DNA of 64,000 bases, taken from contig OX459099.1 in NCBI GenBank assembly GCA_949775045.1, forward strand, positions 20,072,644 to 20,136,643. The letters are read 5' to 3'. Below the pieces are notes generated by a model that made no database searches, was not told where the DNA came from, and worked only from the letters and a program-made list of their open reading frames with translations. Made by a program: the position numbers and the translations under genes. Positions 11,416 through 21,982 of this stretch are shown here, piece by piece; positions within the stretch are counted from its first letter, which is position 1; each line of letters starts with the position of its first letter. Source of the stretch: Metridium senile. Its lineage: Eukaryota > Cnidaria > Anthozoa > Actiniaria > Metridiidae.

Positions 11416-12528
11416 GACATACTAGGTGGTAAAATCTCGATCCTTTCCTTGACACGCGATAATAATAATAATAATAATATAAGTTCTTTGGACGCATTTA
11501 AAGCTCAATGCGTTTACATAATTAAAAAGAAAAAGAAAAAGTAAAAATTATTTAGTAGTTTTAGATTGAGTGGATTTGATAATGGACGTCATAAACACGA
11601 AAGATGCTTACTTAAGGACGGGGCCTACTATTGCCACTGCGCAGGCTACTGCGCATCTACATAGTTTCCATTTTAACGCGCTATCTTACCTCAAAAGATG
11701 ACAAAATACAAATAAAAAACCATCTAACGATGGTAGACGCGACAGTAGCGTTTTTTATAAAAACAGTCCCACAATGCACCTATGATGACGAATTTCTTTA
11801 CTTAGTAGGGAGGGGACCGGAAAGAAATTGTCTTATGAGGATCTTCGGCGGCAAAGTTTACCACGCGATAACTTTTTAAAACGCCCTAACCCCAATTTTT
11901 TTATAACTGCAATTATTAAGAACATGTTAAACAATGGTTTTGATGTAAAATTTCGAAAAAGCAACTGATTTTTGAATGGAAAATAGACAAAAATTCGAAT
12001 TTTCTGAACCTCGTAAAATACAAGTCGCGATGCTAAAAAAATCATATTTCACTACTAACTTTTGAAAATACGAAATATATATTCCTATTAGAAAATTACT
12101 TGTAAATTGTTTACTGCTATCAAAGAGATGTTTCAATGAGAATCCTTTGAAAAAAAAATTATTTGTCGATGCCGGTAAAATCGTGACGTCAGCCATATTT
12201 AAGACTCATTATTTCTCTTAACTGCCCGGTGACCCCACCTTTTTTAGACAGATTTGTAGAACCCTCTGAAGGGTTAAAACAACTGACATAGTTATTTGAA
12301 GAATACATTACTTTTTAATTTTACACGAACATCCGGCATGCATCACCTGCCTATATGACCAATGACCAGCGGTTAGCATCGTGGTCGTTCCTTGCTTCGT
12401 TTGACTTTCAGGAGTGAACACTGTGTCTTGAGGTAAGCAGATAAATGTCATATAAGGCGAATAGTTCAGCTCTGTCTGTCAGTGGAAATATTCATCAAGG
12501 TCATGGGCAGTTTAGTGACATTTCTCAA
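11416..12528. other. Non-coding, probable decayed element
   Basis: A short (AAT)n tract at 11460-11480 and a segment at 11613 beginning TTAAGGACGGGGCCTACTA with the small palindrome GCGCAGGCTACTGCGC. The latter resembles a transposon terminus, but I found no matching right end. Otherwise featureless. Confidence 0.4.
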
Positions 12529-13188
12529 GGAGCCGGTTGTACGAAATTTAACCCTGCTAGCGACCAAGATTAACTTTTTAATCCACGATTAAAACGAATA
12601 CAAAATGGCGGACTTGTTTTATCACAATAAATAAGACAAAAACTACTCACATGTATCTTTTAATCCCAAATATATAATCCTTTGAGTAGTAATAATGAAT
12701 TTACAGTCTTTTTTTGACGTTTTTCGCTCGATTTTCTTTGCTATTTGAACTGGAAGTGCTTAGTGACCACTCAAACAGGAAACCCAAGCAATGCATTTTG
12801 ATCGCTTTGGGTTTCCTGTTTGAGTGGTCACTAAACACTTCCAGTTGAAATAATGAAGAAAATCGAGTGAAAAAACGTCAAAAAAGACTGTAAATTCATT
12901 ATTAGTACTCAAAGGATTATCTATTGGAATTAAAAGATACATGTGAGTAGTTTTTGTCTTATTTATTGTGATAAAACAAGTCCGCCATTTTGTATTCGTC
13001 AGCTTTAATCGTGGATTAAAAAGTTAATCTTGGTCTCTAGCAGGGTTAAATTTTAACCCTAGATTAGCTAGTTTTAACCCTAGGTTAAAGTTAAGCGACC
13101 TTTGAGCAACGCAAAACTAACCCTGGGTTAATCTAACCCTCGATTTAATCCTGGATTAGCGCTAATCGGCTTTCGTACAACTGGCTCC
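12529..13188. mobile_element. Long foldback element, arms about 260 bp (GGAGCC..GTTGTACGAAA)
   Basis: GGAGCCGGTTGTACGAAA and TTCGTACAACTGGCTCC mark the ends. The arms stay paired inward through AATCCACGATTAAA, CAAAATGGCGGACTTG and ACTGGAAGTG...GTGACCACTCAAACAGG to a loop near 12795. The right arm holds an extra block of 'taaccctaggttaa' repeats. Confidence 0.82.
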
Positions 13189-13192
13189 AGGG

Positions 13193-14890
13193 GGGCAACC
13201 CTAAAACTCGGAACAGCGGAACGACGGAATGGCGGAATATTCTAAAACGCGGAACTTAAAAATTAATACAAAAATAAAGAATACAAAAAAATGAAAAAAG
13301 AATAAATAAAAAGAACATTAAATAAAAAGAACAATACTAATAACAATGACAATAAGAATGTATATCTCAGGAGAAATATCCAAAGTGTTCATTGTACAAT
13401 GTATTCTATGTCTCAGGCGTAGAAAAAGACACCCTAGAATGGTTGAAAATTTTGCAACAAACACATATAGTCGAAAAAAAACGATACATCATGAGAAATA
13501 TTTCAAATTAATGTTGTCAGTAAGTTGTCTAAGTTCATCCCACACTAGGTGTTTATACAACATGCTCAAGTGGCATTCAAATGGTTTTCTTATCTGATTG
13601 TTCCTATATATTGTTGTCTTATGTACTGGTATGATTATAGTATCAACTAAAAGATATCAGATGAAAACCAAATCGACATCATTCATATTGTTCTGAATAC
13701 TTTGCCGAAAATGTAATTCCTAATTCGCTATTTCAAAATTAATTATTATTATTATCATTAGTAGTAGTAGTAGTATTATTGGTAGTATTATATTAAAGTA
13801 TTATTATTATTATTATTATTGTATAGAGTACATCGTGTGTGATGAACGCCGTTCCGCGTTTTAGAATTTAAAAAATTAAAAAAAAAAAGAACATATAAAA
13901 AATAAAGAATAAATAAAAAGAATATTGAATAAAAAGAAGAATAAGAATAAGAATGACAGTATTCTTTATTTTTTATATTTTCTTTGCTCTCTTTTTTAAT
14001 TTTTTAAATTCCGCGTTTAAGGATATTCGGCGGAATATTCTAAAATGCGGAACGGCGTTCATCGCACACGATATACGCTATACAATAATAAAAATAATAA
14101 TAATACTTATAATACTACCAATAATAATACTAATAATAAATTTCACTCTCTAACATCCCCCCCTATAGTTTTCCATTTCAACTTATTAAAAAAACTACCA
14201 GAAGTATTTTCTAAGCACGTCATAGGGATTTGAGATTCTCTGGCTATAGTGTAAATTTTGAACTATACAATAGCGACATTGTACATTGAACACTTTGAAT
14301 ATTTCTCCTGAGATATTAAGTACTTATTGACTGAGTGAGAGGGCCGTACGGGAAAATATTTGGCTCACGGTCATGACGTACGGGCCGAGCGCAGCGAGGT
14401 CCATACAAATGACCAAGAGCCAAATATTTTTCCGTACGGCCCGACCTAACTCAGTCAATAAGTACTTAATATCTCAGGAGAAATATTCAAAGTGTTCAAT
14501 GTCCTATCATATGATCCGTATATTTTGCCAGGTGCGCGCCATTTTTTGTAATGTTTTGAGTAGCTGGTCCGTACGTGTTTGTACGGACCAGATGGAAAAA
14601 GCCGTACGGACCCCATCACTTGACTTTTTCTTAAGAGTGCGCGCCGGGCAAAACAGGGTCATATGATAAACATTCTTATTGTCATTGTTATTAGTATTAT
14701 TGTTTTTATTTAATGTTATTTTTATTTTTTCATTTTTTTTATTCTATATTTTTCTCATTTTTTTATATTTTTTTTATATTTTTTAAATTCCGCGTTTTAG
14801 AATATTCCGCCGTTCCATGTTTTAGAATATTCCGCCGTTCCGCGTTTTAGAATATTCCGCCTTTCGTCGTTCCGCGTTTTAGGGTTGACC
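13193..14890. mobile_element. 1.7-kb inverted-repeat element with 'CGGAATATTCTAAAACG' arms and nested palindromes
   Basis: Left end GGCAACCCTAAAAC and right end GTTTTAGGGTTGACC; the arms carry repeated 'ccgcgttttagaatattc'. An inner inverted pair (ATCTCAGGAGAAATAT at 13365; ATATTTCTCCTGAGAT at 14300) and a third foldback (next entry) sit inside, so it is a nest of at least two insertions. No transposase frame. Confidence 0.7.
14317..14472. mobile_element. Nested foldback, TTAAGTACTTATTGACTGAGT ends
   Basis: TTAAGTACTTATTGACTGAG at the left mirrors CTCAGTCAATAAGTACTTAA at the right. Inner arms GGGCCGTACGGGAAAATATT also pair. It interrupts the larger element. Confidence 0.75.
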
Positions 14891-15107
14891 ACTCTGTTCA
14901 TTTATGAGTTTTTCTGCACTGTTATGTGCTCAATTCTGTTCTATTAGTCAATGGCGTCGTTCGACTATCGATAACATAATAGTCCAAGGGGACAAAATGT
15001 ATCTAAATGCTTTTGAAAGCCATACCATCTCAGATCAAAAGCATATTTCTCTAAACTATTTGCCTAATATTATTTCTCCGCCTTTTACTTTTGATAGCAC
15101 AATTTGC

Positions 15108-15150
15108 CGGGTTTCCTTTGGAATAATAACGAAAGAGAAAGACTGGAGAA
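15108..15150 (+). promoter_or_regulatory. Conserved 5' block of array gene A
   Basis: GGGTTTCCTTTGGAATAATA then CGAAAGAGAAAGACTGGAGA, ending 18 nt before the ATG. The same block precedes all seven gene copies (see the entries for B-G). No TATA box is evident in this copy. Confidence 0.6.
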
Positions 15151-15168
15151 GAAACGCGAAGAAACAAG

Positions 15169-16583
15169 ATGGCGGTCCAGGATGATTTTGAATGCCTACT
15201 TTTTAAGCTATCTTCGTGCCAACTTTCCCATTCCGACCCAATTTCAGAAAAGAATAAGATTGAGTCGATATCACGACTGAGAGATTTGAATGATTATAAT
15301 CCCGATTCTGGTTTATGTGCTGTCCCTGGCCTGTTTGATCCTAATGGATTCCATGGAATTCACGAGGAATTCCTTAATGAATATTCTAAAAAAGCCAAAG
15401 AAACATTCAGTACCATTATGCTAATAAGATCTGGTGATAATAGCCGAGACAAACGTATGCCTAACAAACATCAACTTAAAGTCCTGAAATCCATTGATCC
15501 AGCATTGTGCAAAATACTACGAGATGGAACCGTGAGGGACTTTTATAAGATACTATATCCAGACTCAGAAGAAGATCTACAAGGCACAGTCTTTTGCTTA
15601 GACGGTACAGAAAAAGATCATACAATCTTTGAAGATCTCACCGAACGGGCAAACCTACTGGCTAAAGAGATAAAGGAGCGCAAAGTCCCAAACCAGAAAA
15701 CCAAATGCTATCTGATGGATGGTTTTGGCAGGATGTTGCTTTGTCTCATTAAGGCATTGATAGAGGAGGGACTTGATCCTCATAATGATGTGGAGTTTAC
15801 AATCTGTGAGATAGATGATGTAGTCCATGAATATCATCAGTACGTTTTCCCTTCAAGTGTTGTAAAAATAAAACAAAATGTCCTAAAGGATTATGGAGAA
15901 TATATTGAAAACAACAGCGTTGTCTACTTGAATTTTTGCAGTGTGCCATCATCACAAGATCCAGAAAGCCAGAATTGGACATTGCATCCTAGGTGTGTCA
16001 AAGAAAATGTGTTAAGGTTTGTTTGGGAACTTACACAGCCTGGGAAAAACTGCTCAGTAATGGTATCATTGGTTATTAGAGACACCATAGCTGAAAGAAA
16101 GGAAAAGCTTTTCCCACCAAAAGGTGGTGGTAAAGGTAAAAAGTCATCCGTGGTAAAGAGTTGTTCAATTCTAAGGATGATGACATACTTCTAAGACCTC
16201 ACAATATTATTCCATGGATTGACCCTAACAAAAGGAAACCAAGCCCAAACGGCATAAATGGCAACAATGTTCAGGTATTTGCTTCAGTGATGATTCATCC
16301 TAAAGGTGAAGAACAAACAAAAGACTTAACAAAATGGTTTAATTTAAAACACATTGCAATTGATTTTATTGAAAACTTTGACATGGTAGAGATAATAACA
16401 CAATCAGATAATGGTTTACATGGACTTGTAGTAGGACAGACTTTAAACTCAGCAAAAGTTGTTTTATTTGAGGGCGATGATCAACTACGCAAAACAAAGT
16501 ATTTGACATCATGTCGGATATTACCTGAAAATAGGGAGACTAACAGAATGCGGAGGGAGATCTTACGGAAGCTTGGTTACTAG
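15169..16583 (+). pseudogene. Array gene A: methyltransferase-like + KOW-like protein, frameshifted
   Basis: First of seven tandem intronless copies; family not recognised. The ATG at 15169 opens a frame of 341 codons containing the N-terminal helical region and the Rossmann-like segment ([42 protein letters not shown]). After 16143 a 28-nt block present in every other copy is missing between two AAG repeats, so the frame is lost and ends at 16194. The KOW-like remainder (DGDD.. to LRKLGY) is open in another frame, 16161-16583. As it stands only a truncated protein lacking the C-terminal unit could be made. Most similar to C in its long N-terminus and to F in its last 200 nt. A LINE 3' fragment starts about 10 nt after the stop. 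Confidence 0.82.
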
Positions 16584-17016
16584 GAAGAGTTCAGAATATA
16601 GCGGCTCGAATGGTAGCAGGTGCACGCAGAACTGACCACATAACACCAATTCTTAAGAAACTACATTGGCTCCCTATAGAGGCTAGAATCAATTTCAAAA
16701 TCCTATTAACAACGTATAAGACCTTAAATGAACAATCAGCAGACTACCTTACAACAACAATAATATTCAAGAATACCATCATCACGTACTCTAAGATCAT
16801 CATCTCACTTCTTGCTGCGGGTACAGACAGTGAAAACTAAAACTTATGGTGGTCGTGCTTTTTCTAGCTCAGCAGCACAACTGTGGAACTCGCTACCAGA
16901 AAACAACAAAAAGGCAGAAACAACAGCTACTTTTAAATCGAGACTGAAGACATTTAAAAACTATTTTACATGATTTAACATTACAATCTTTACATTTACT
17001 CTATTAGTAATATATA

Positions 17017-17281
17017 CAGCCGATCTCGAAAAGGTTGTCCACCTGAAAAGACAAATATACTAAAAGAAATATCACGTGACTCATCATTTATTCAATTTCT
17101 TCGTGTGTATAAAGTAGGTGCGTTAGAAAGCAATAAGGCGGTGAATTCAAACAAGCAGTATCTTCCCTGGCTAGAAGTACCTGACTTTCTACACTCCCGG
17201 AAAGTGAATATAAGTGAGTCACGTGATATTTCTTTTAGTATATATGTCTTTTCAGGTGGACAACCTTTTCGAGATTGGCTG
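17017..17281. mobile_element. TA-flanked foldback MITE (CAGCC..ATCTCGAAAAGG)
   Basis: Inverted ends CAGCCGATCTCGAAAAGGTT and AACCTTTTCGAGATTGGCTG continue for about 65 bp (through AGAAATATCACGTGAC). Flanks are TATATA-rich, so TA is the minimal duplication. Homologue at 51536-51792. Confidence 0.8.
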
Positions 17282-17573
17282 TATATATACTATTTATTTA
17301 TTTTATTTTTATTTTATTAGCTTTTTATATATATATAAACCATATTTACATAGTAATTCTGCATTTTTCTATATAAACATATAACTATTCATAACAATTT
17401 ATTTTAGCTTATATATATTTTATATTTTTATATTATTATATATATTTAGAAAATATTTGAGATACTACGCACGATGTGATTGGCTGAGAGGTGTGTTTGC
17501 ATAAGAGTATGCAAACACAGTTGTGACGTCATGACATTTGTGTTTTGTAATTTGTGTCAAAATATTTTATTAA

Positions 17574-17726
17574 AGCAATAGAAAACTTTTGGAAGGTTTG
17601 TAGAATTCTCAATGGCTATGCAAACACTCCACTTCGTCTCGGGTTTGCATAACCATCTCAAATTCTCCCAACCTCCCCTCATATATATATCAGGCTATGC
17701 AAATACAGAAAAAGTTTTCTATTGCT
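17574..17726. mobile_element. Short-TIR element AGCAATAGAAAACTTT
   Basis: AGCAATAGAAAACTTT at the left and AAAGTTTTCTATTGCT at the right, with TTAA-like flanks (attaa / ttaaa). About 150 bp. The right end alone persists in the spacer copies at 26430 and 61775. Weak inner pairing. Confidence 0.55.
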
Positions 17727-17774
17727 TAAATATTTTCCTTTTTTTAATATTTTAAATATGTAATTTCCCAACTA

Positions 17775-17915
17775 GAGTACATACACTAAAAGTGTGCAAT
17801 ACTTTGCACTATTTACCACTAAATAGTGTTGATTAAACAATAGAGAATAATAGAATTAGCATAATTAAGCAGTATTTAGTGGTATTTATGTTGCACACTT
17901 TTAATGTTTGTACTC
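17775..17915. mobile_element. 141-bp MITE with TA duplication (GAGTAC ends)
   Basis: GAGTACATACACTAAAAGTG and CACTTTTAATGTTTGTACTC ends, TA on both sides. Empty sites with a single TA exist in the homologous LINE tails at 26486 and 61838 (cccaacTAttgtttc), which proves insertion. Second filled copy: 52248-52388. Confidence 0.92.
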
Positions 17916-17985
17916 TATTGTTTCATTTTCTTAATATATATACAAATTGTAAGCGTATTGAGACTAGAAATGCGCCATAAAAACG

Positions 17986-17987
<2 letters not shown>

Positions 17988-18054
<67 letters not shown>
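17988..18054. repeat. (ATT)n microsatellite at LINE tail
   Basis: Uninterrupted ATT triplets. Equivalent tracts at 26561-26637, 52466-52517 and 61915-61989 differ in length, so the locus is unstable. Confidence 0.95.
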
Positions 18055-18058
<4 letters not shown>

Positions 18059-18399
18059 CTAATCTAAAACACAGTAAATAAATATCAATTAAAATCAACC
18101 ATATTAAACTTATAGAAAAATTAAGAAATAGATATAAATAGATATAAGTAATTAATAAATATACATAAATAAAATAAATAAATAAATGTAAATAAATAAT
18201 TAAATGAATGAATAAATGGCCACTATAGCTATAAGGCTGAATTTGTCCTGATTTCAATAAGTTCTGCAAATACAGTTTCTTGATCATGCTTGTAATATAA
18301 AATGAAAGAATATAACATTGCAACTAGGTCTATTTTACCAACTATATAACTATATACTATGGCGGACCATTTTATTTTTTCAAATCTTTATTATATACA

Positions 18400-18561
18400 C
18401 CTGATTGCAATAACATTGTCATATAAAAAAAGAAAATTACAAAATAGCAATTAATTAAAAGACAAAAGCAGATTTACTCAAGCTGAACTTCTTCTTTTGT
18501 CTTTTAATTAATTCCTATCTTGTAATTTTCTTTTTTATATGACAATGTTATTGCTATTAGG
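18400..18561. mobile_element. Foldback MITE (CCTGATTGCAATAACATTGT)
   Basis: Nearly perfect hairpin of about 160 bp with inner arms AATTAATTAAAAGACAAAAG / CTTTTGTCTTTTAATTAATT. Copies at 26974-27134, 52965-53116 and 62329-62489; left-half fragments at 40065-40110 and 45626-45672. Confidence 0.85.
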
Positions 18562-19114
18562 TTTATTATATTTATTTTTTATTTTTCTAATTTTGTTTTG
18601 GAATTATAACAAATATAAGTATTTTGCTATGACAACAATGGGCCACCATATATATCTTCATTTTTCACTATAACTAATAATAATAATAAAAGCATAAATT
18701 TATTTATACACGATGAGTTACATACTTAGTTGTGTGTTTTAAATAACAATATGATAATACTGTTTAGCATATAATTTTAAAGTTGCCTGACAACATTATT
18801 TTATTAAAAAAGACGAGAATGAACTATGTCGGACAAAATGGTCAAATGTTTTTAAAAATATGATGATAATAAATGATATGTAGAAAATAAGGTGTTTAGA
18901 TTTGTTGTTACTTTATTCAAACGTTGATATAATGATATAAATGATACAAATGGAAGTATAGAATGCAAAGAGCATTAAAAAGTTTGTAAAAATAATAGTA
19001 TATGTGTTCAAATTTGTACATGTTTTCTTTTTCCTAGTACAAACTTTGTGATGTTTGTTATATTTCCCTGTGGTCATTGTCTAGAGCATTTCAAATTTTC
19101 TCTCCTTTCATATT

Positions 19115-19345
19115 CTAACAATTTTTAGTATGAAATTTGAAATTGGAAGAATTAGAGTTATATAGACAATGTTTACTCCTTAAATTGTATTTGTCAGTAC
19201 GTCTTGCATATAGTTGAGTTAGAAAAGCTGGAACAAGTCCATTGTAGCACTTGTGGACAAAGAGAAGTAGGTTGCGTTCATCAGTAGGTCTTTGGTAACA
19301 ACAGGTAACTTTTACCCCTTTTAAATCGAGCAGATGTGTCAAAAT
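19115..19345 (-). mobile_element. LINE ORF2 C-terminal fragment, minus strand
   Basis: Minus-strand frame NLLLFVHKCYNGLVPAFLTQ followed by LYARRTDKYNLRSK, the conserved C-terminal motif of CR1/L2-like ORF2. Truncated on both sides. Homologues: 53656-53885 (equally open), 27700-27925 and 63050-63265 (decayed). Confidence 0.72.
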
Positions 19346-19469
19346 GAACAACAGAAATGAAAAGAGCACGTACTCCATATTAGAAAGAAGCCAAAGTTTT
19401 AGCTCATAATGTTGAGAATAGGAGAAATAACATTAAAGATAAAATTCAATATTTTATAAGGATTTGTAT

Positions 19470-19739
19470 GGGGGGGGGGGGGGGGGGGTTCTCCCTTTGT
19501 CCAAGTGGTAGGGGTGATCTGCATACCTTTTAGGGTTGAAAATATTTCCTGTGTGTACCCAGTTTAGGGTCCATTTAGGGTTCTGGCTTAAATCCAGTTA
19601 TATCTGTACCTTTTTGGGGTTGAAATCAGCAAGGTTTTAACAGTTATTTTAATTTGCAAGAACCTTTTAGGGGTCGATCGTTTTCAAAACCTCTGCCGAT
19701 CACCCCTACTACATGGATAAATGGAGTAACACAACCAAC

Positions 19740-19760
<21 letters not shown>
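19470..19760. mobile_element. TTTTAGGGT-type element with terminal poly-G and poly-C
   Basis: An uninterrupted G run begins it (19470-19488), then CTCCCTTTGTCCAAGTGGTA. GTAGTAGGGGTGATC-type sequence recurs inverted near 19700 (GATCACCCCTACTAC), and a C run of about 20 closes it. 'accttttagggttga' copies fill the middle. Equivalent: 54011-54289. Confidence 0.75.
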
Positions 19761-19772
<12 letters not shown>

Positions 19773-19790
19773 ACCACCACCCCCCACCCC

Positions 19791-19898
19791 GTGGTGATTG
19801 GTCCTTGTGTTGTTGTGTTATTGGACCAGAAAGCAGAAGCCCTGGTTTAAGTCCCACCAAAGGGCAATTGATATTTTTATCATGTATCTTAATGTTAA
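19791..19898 (+). mobile_element. tRNA-related SINE fragment
   Basis: TTGTGTTGTTGTGTTATTGG (degenerate A-box) and GGTTTAAGTCCCACC (B-box) with tail 'atttttatcatgtatcttaatgtta'. Homologue: 54300-54422. Confidence 0.55.
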
Positions 19899-21466
19899 CT
19901 AGACGCTCTATGAGCGTGAAGTCGGGCTAGTTGAGGATTATGCAATTTAGTCTATTAGCCCAGTAGGAGTGGTGGGACCCAGTTTTTGACAGCTAGAGAT
20001 TACTGGAGCTATAACACTGATGCCCCTTGGATATACTCTGAAGATATAATAATCTTAATGAATACTCCAATTTCGAGATCTCTTTTACTCAGTGTTAGCC
20101 TCAATTGTGTGTAAAATATGCAGAAATTTAGATAAAACTCGTGAGATTTCGATATATTTTTATTGTCTTCTATGCTCACAAATCTCTTTCATTTGCACGG
20201 ACTGTTACTGAACAAAAGAATATATTACATGGTTTTGAGGCTAACACTGAGTAAAAGAGATCTCGACACTGGAGTATTAATCTTAATTGTCTGTTCAAGA
20301 CAAATTTGTAAAATGTAGATGAAAAATATTACAGAAACACCGTATTTCATGACTTTAACGCACTGATCCTTTTGAAATACACTAAAAGAGCATTATAAAG
20401 CAAAATAAATATTTGAACTTCTAAACACAAAATGCAAAATACGTATATTTGGTTAGTGGAAGAATATTTTTCTTGTGGATAAAGAAAGTAGCTTTTATTT
20501 TTTTCGTTATAGAAATCAAAAATAGCTTTATATTCGAGCCATGCTTCAAGTGTGGGGGAGGGGGGCAAGTTGTTGTTTTGTTAGCGCTTGGTCGCTCTCG
20601 ATTGTCAGAGCATAGGGAGAAGGCACATTTCGAACGTTTAGCAGAACTTTTTATGGGGAAAACATTGATCGATTCGTTTGAAATTTTGGTATTTTGTTCT
20701 TTTATATCTACTTTGTACTGTATCAAAAGCTGAGTTTTGTAGTCACAGGAAAAGAGTGGATTTTCGGGTGATATTTAGAGGTGATTGGTGTCCGCTGGGT
20801 CGAGAGCTGTGTAATTGTGTAATTTTATTGACACGCCGATGACCGTTGAAATTCGCCATCCTCAAAACCTCCTTAAATGGGCACCAAAACCCAAGAAAAC
20901 CACACAGAAACGTTCATAAACTGATAATCTTTTATTATGGAAAAGAAAAATATTACTGACTAAAGAAGAGATTTCAAACGGGACCATATTTGAACGTTAT
21001 CCATATTGAACTTCGAAAGAGCCGTTAAATACCACAGGAAGCCCAAAACCACAAATTGATAGTGTGGGAAGCCTGTGATTAATCTGCTCAGTTCTGGGAA
21101 TTCGAGGATCGAGTTGGCTCGAGTATAACTGACTGTCTGATATTGACATGTTTTAGAAAATCTCTTTCCGTAAAAACGTTAGAAAAAAACAGCTAGCAAT
21201 TGTATAATGACTTGAGCAAACAATATACCCAAATCCAACCCTGATTTGGAAGAGTAAATCGATGTGAAGTACGAGAAATCCAAATGAGTTCAGGTTCAAA
21301 TCCAAGATGGCGATTTGCTTGGGCTTCCTGTGGTATTTGCGCATGCTCATGACGTAAGGTGGTCAAAACGCGACATGATACATAGATAGATAGATACATA
21401 GATACATAGATACATAGATTGACGAAACTGTAGAACTAAAGTCGGGCCGCCTATGGCTAGCCCGAC
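19899..21466. mobile_element. 1568-bp insertion in spacer P1, TAA target duplication
   Basis: The spacer reads 'cttaatgttaataaaggat' at 54413-54431 and 30019-30037 but is split here after TAA (19896-19898), and TAA recurs at 21467-21469. Element ends are CTAGACGCTCTATGAGCGTG and GGCTAGCCCGAC. The string GTCGGGCTAG occurs near both ends in inverted orientation, together with small terminal hairpins. No transposase frame. It contains a nested foldback at 20055-20285 and simple tetranucleotide 'gata/acat' repeats near 21390. Superfamily uncertain (TAA suggests Harbinger). Confidence 0.8.
20055..20285. mobile_element. Nested foldback (AATACTCCA..CTCAGTGTTAGCCTCAA)
   Basis: GATCTCTTTTACTCAGTGTT on the left arm mirrors AACACTGAGTAAAAGAGATC on the right; about 48-bp arms. 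Confidence 0.75.
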
Positions 21467-21811
21467 TAATAAAGGATATGACAATGACCAGTTTGAATAT
21501 GTAAGTAATATTCAATTTATTTATTTCATATTATAATTCTATAATTCTAAATAATTTTATATAATTTGATTATGTTGGGTCTATTTTATTTTTAATATTT
21601 TATTTTCATTATGCTTATTTCATTTGTTTTGTTATGTATTGTATTTTTTATATTATTCATTTTTTATCTCATTCAGTTGTACATCATATAATATTTATTA
21701 ATTAAGTTACACGTATATTTTTGTAACGAGTTTACTACTCATCAATATACTGTACTGTAACTGACAGGCAATAATAGTGTCCTGACTATATATAATATAT
21801 ATACTACTCCA

Positions 21812-21866
21812 CAGGCAACTCTTTTGGGTTTCCTTTGGAATAAAACGAACGAGAAAGACTAGAGAA
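21812..21866 (+). promoter_or_regulatory. Conserved 5' block of array gene B, with TATA-like run
   Basis: GGCAACTCTTTTGGGTTTCC then TTTGGAATAAAACGAACGAG, AAAGACTAGAG. A TATATAATATATATA run lies about 20-30 bases upstream, at the position expected of a TATA box if transcription starts in this block (inference). Confidence 0.6.
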
Positions 21867-21982
21867 GAAAAAAATGGGTGTCGCTGTGTTGCCTGCCGTT
21901 GCCATGGTGGGCGCGGAGTGGGGTAAGTTTGCACTGGCAGGCTATCAGTTACAAGATTGCCGACAAGAAAAAAGATGTGGAT

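Larger units (their letters stand above)
16590..18055 (+). mobile_element. 5'-truncated LINE 3' end (ORF2 C-terminus, 3'UTR, (ATT)n tail), spacer P1
   Basis: Reads RVQN-AARMVAGARRTDHIT, LHWLPIEARINFKILLTTYK and, in a shifted frame, YGGRAFSSSAAQLWNSLPEN...FKSRLKTFKNYF: the C-terminal part of CR1/L2-like ORF2 proteins. The 3'UTR ends 'gagactagaaatgcgccataaaaa' then (ATT)n, a typical LINE tail. Three MITEs sit in the 3'UTR. Homologous copies: 51075-52555 and, tail only, 26400-26640 and 61745-61993. Confidence 0.8.

Noticed and set aside
20449..20733. 94-codon plus-strand frame inside the 1568-bp insertion as transposase
   Set aside because: No catalytic DDE/DDD, HUH or zinc-finger pattern visible, and the opposite strand is equally open.
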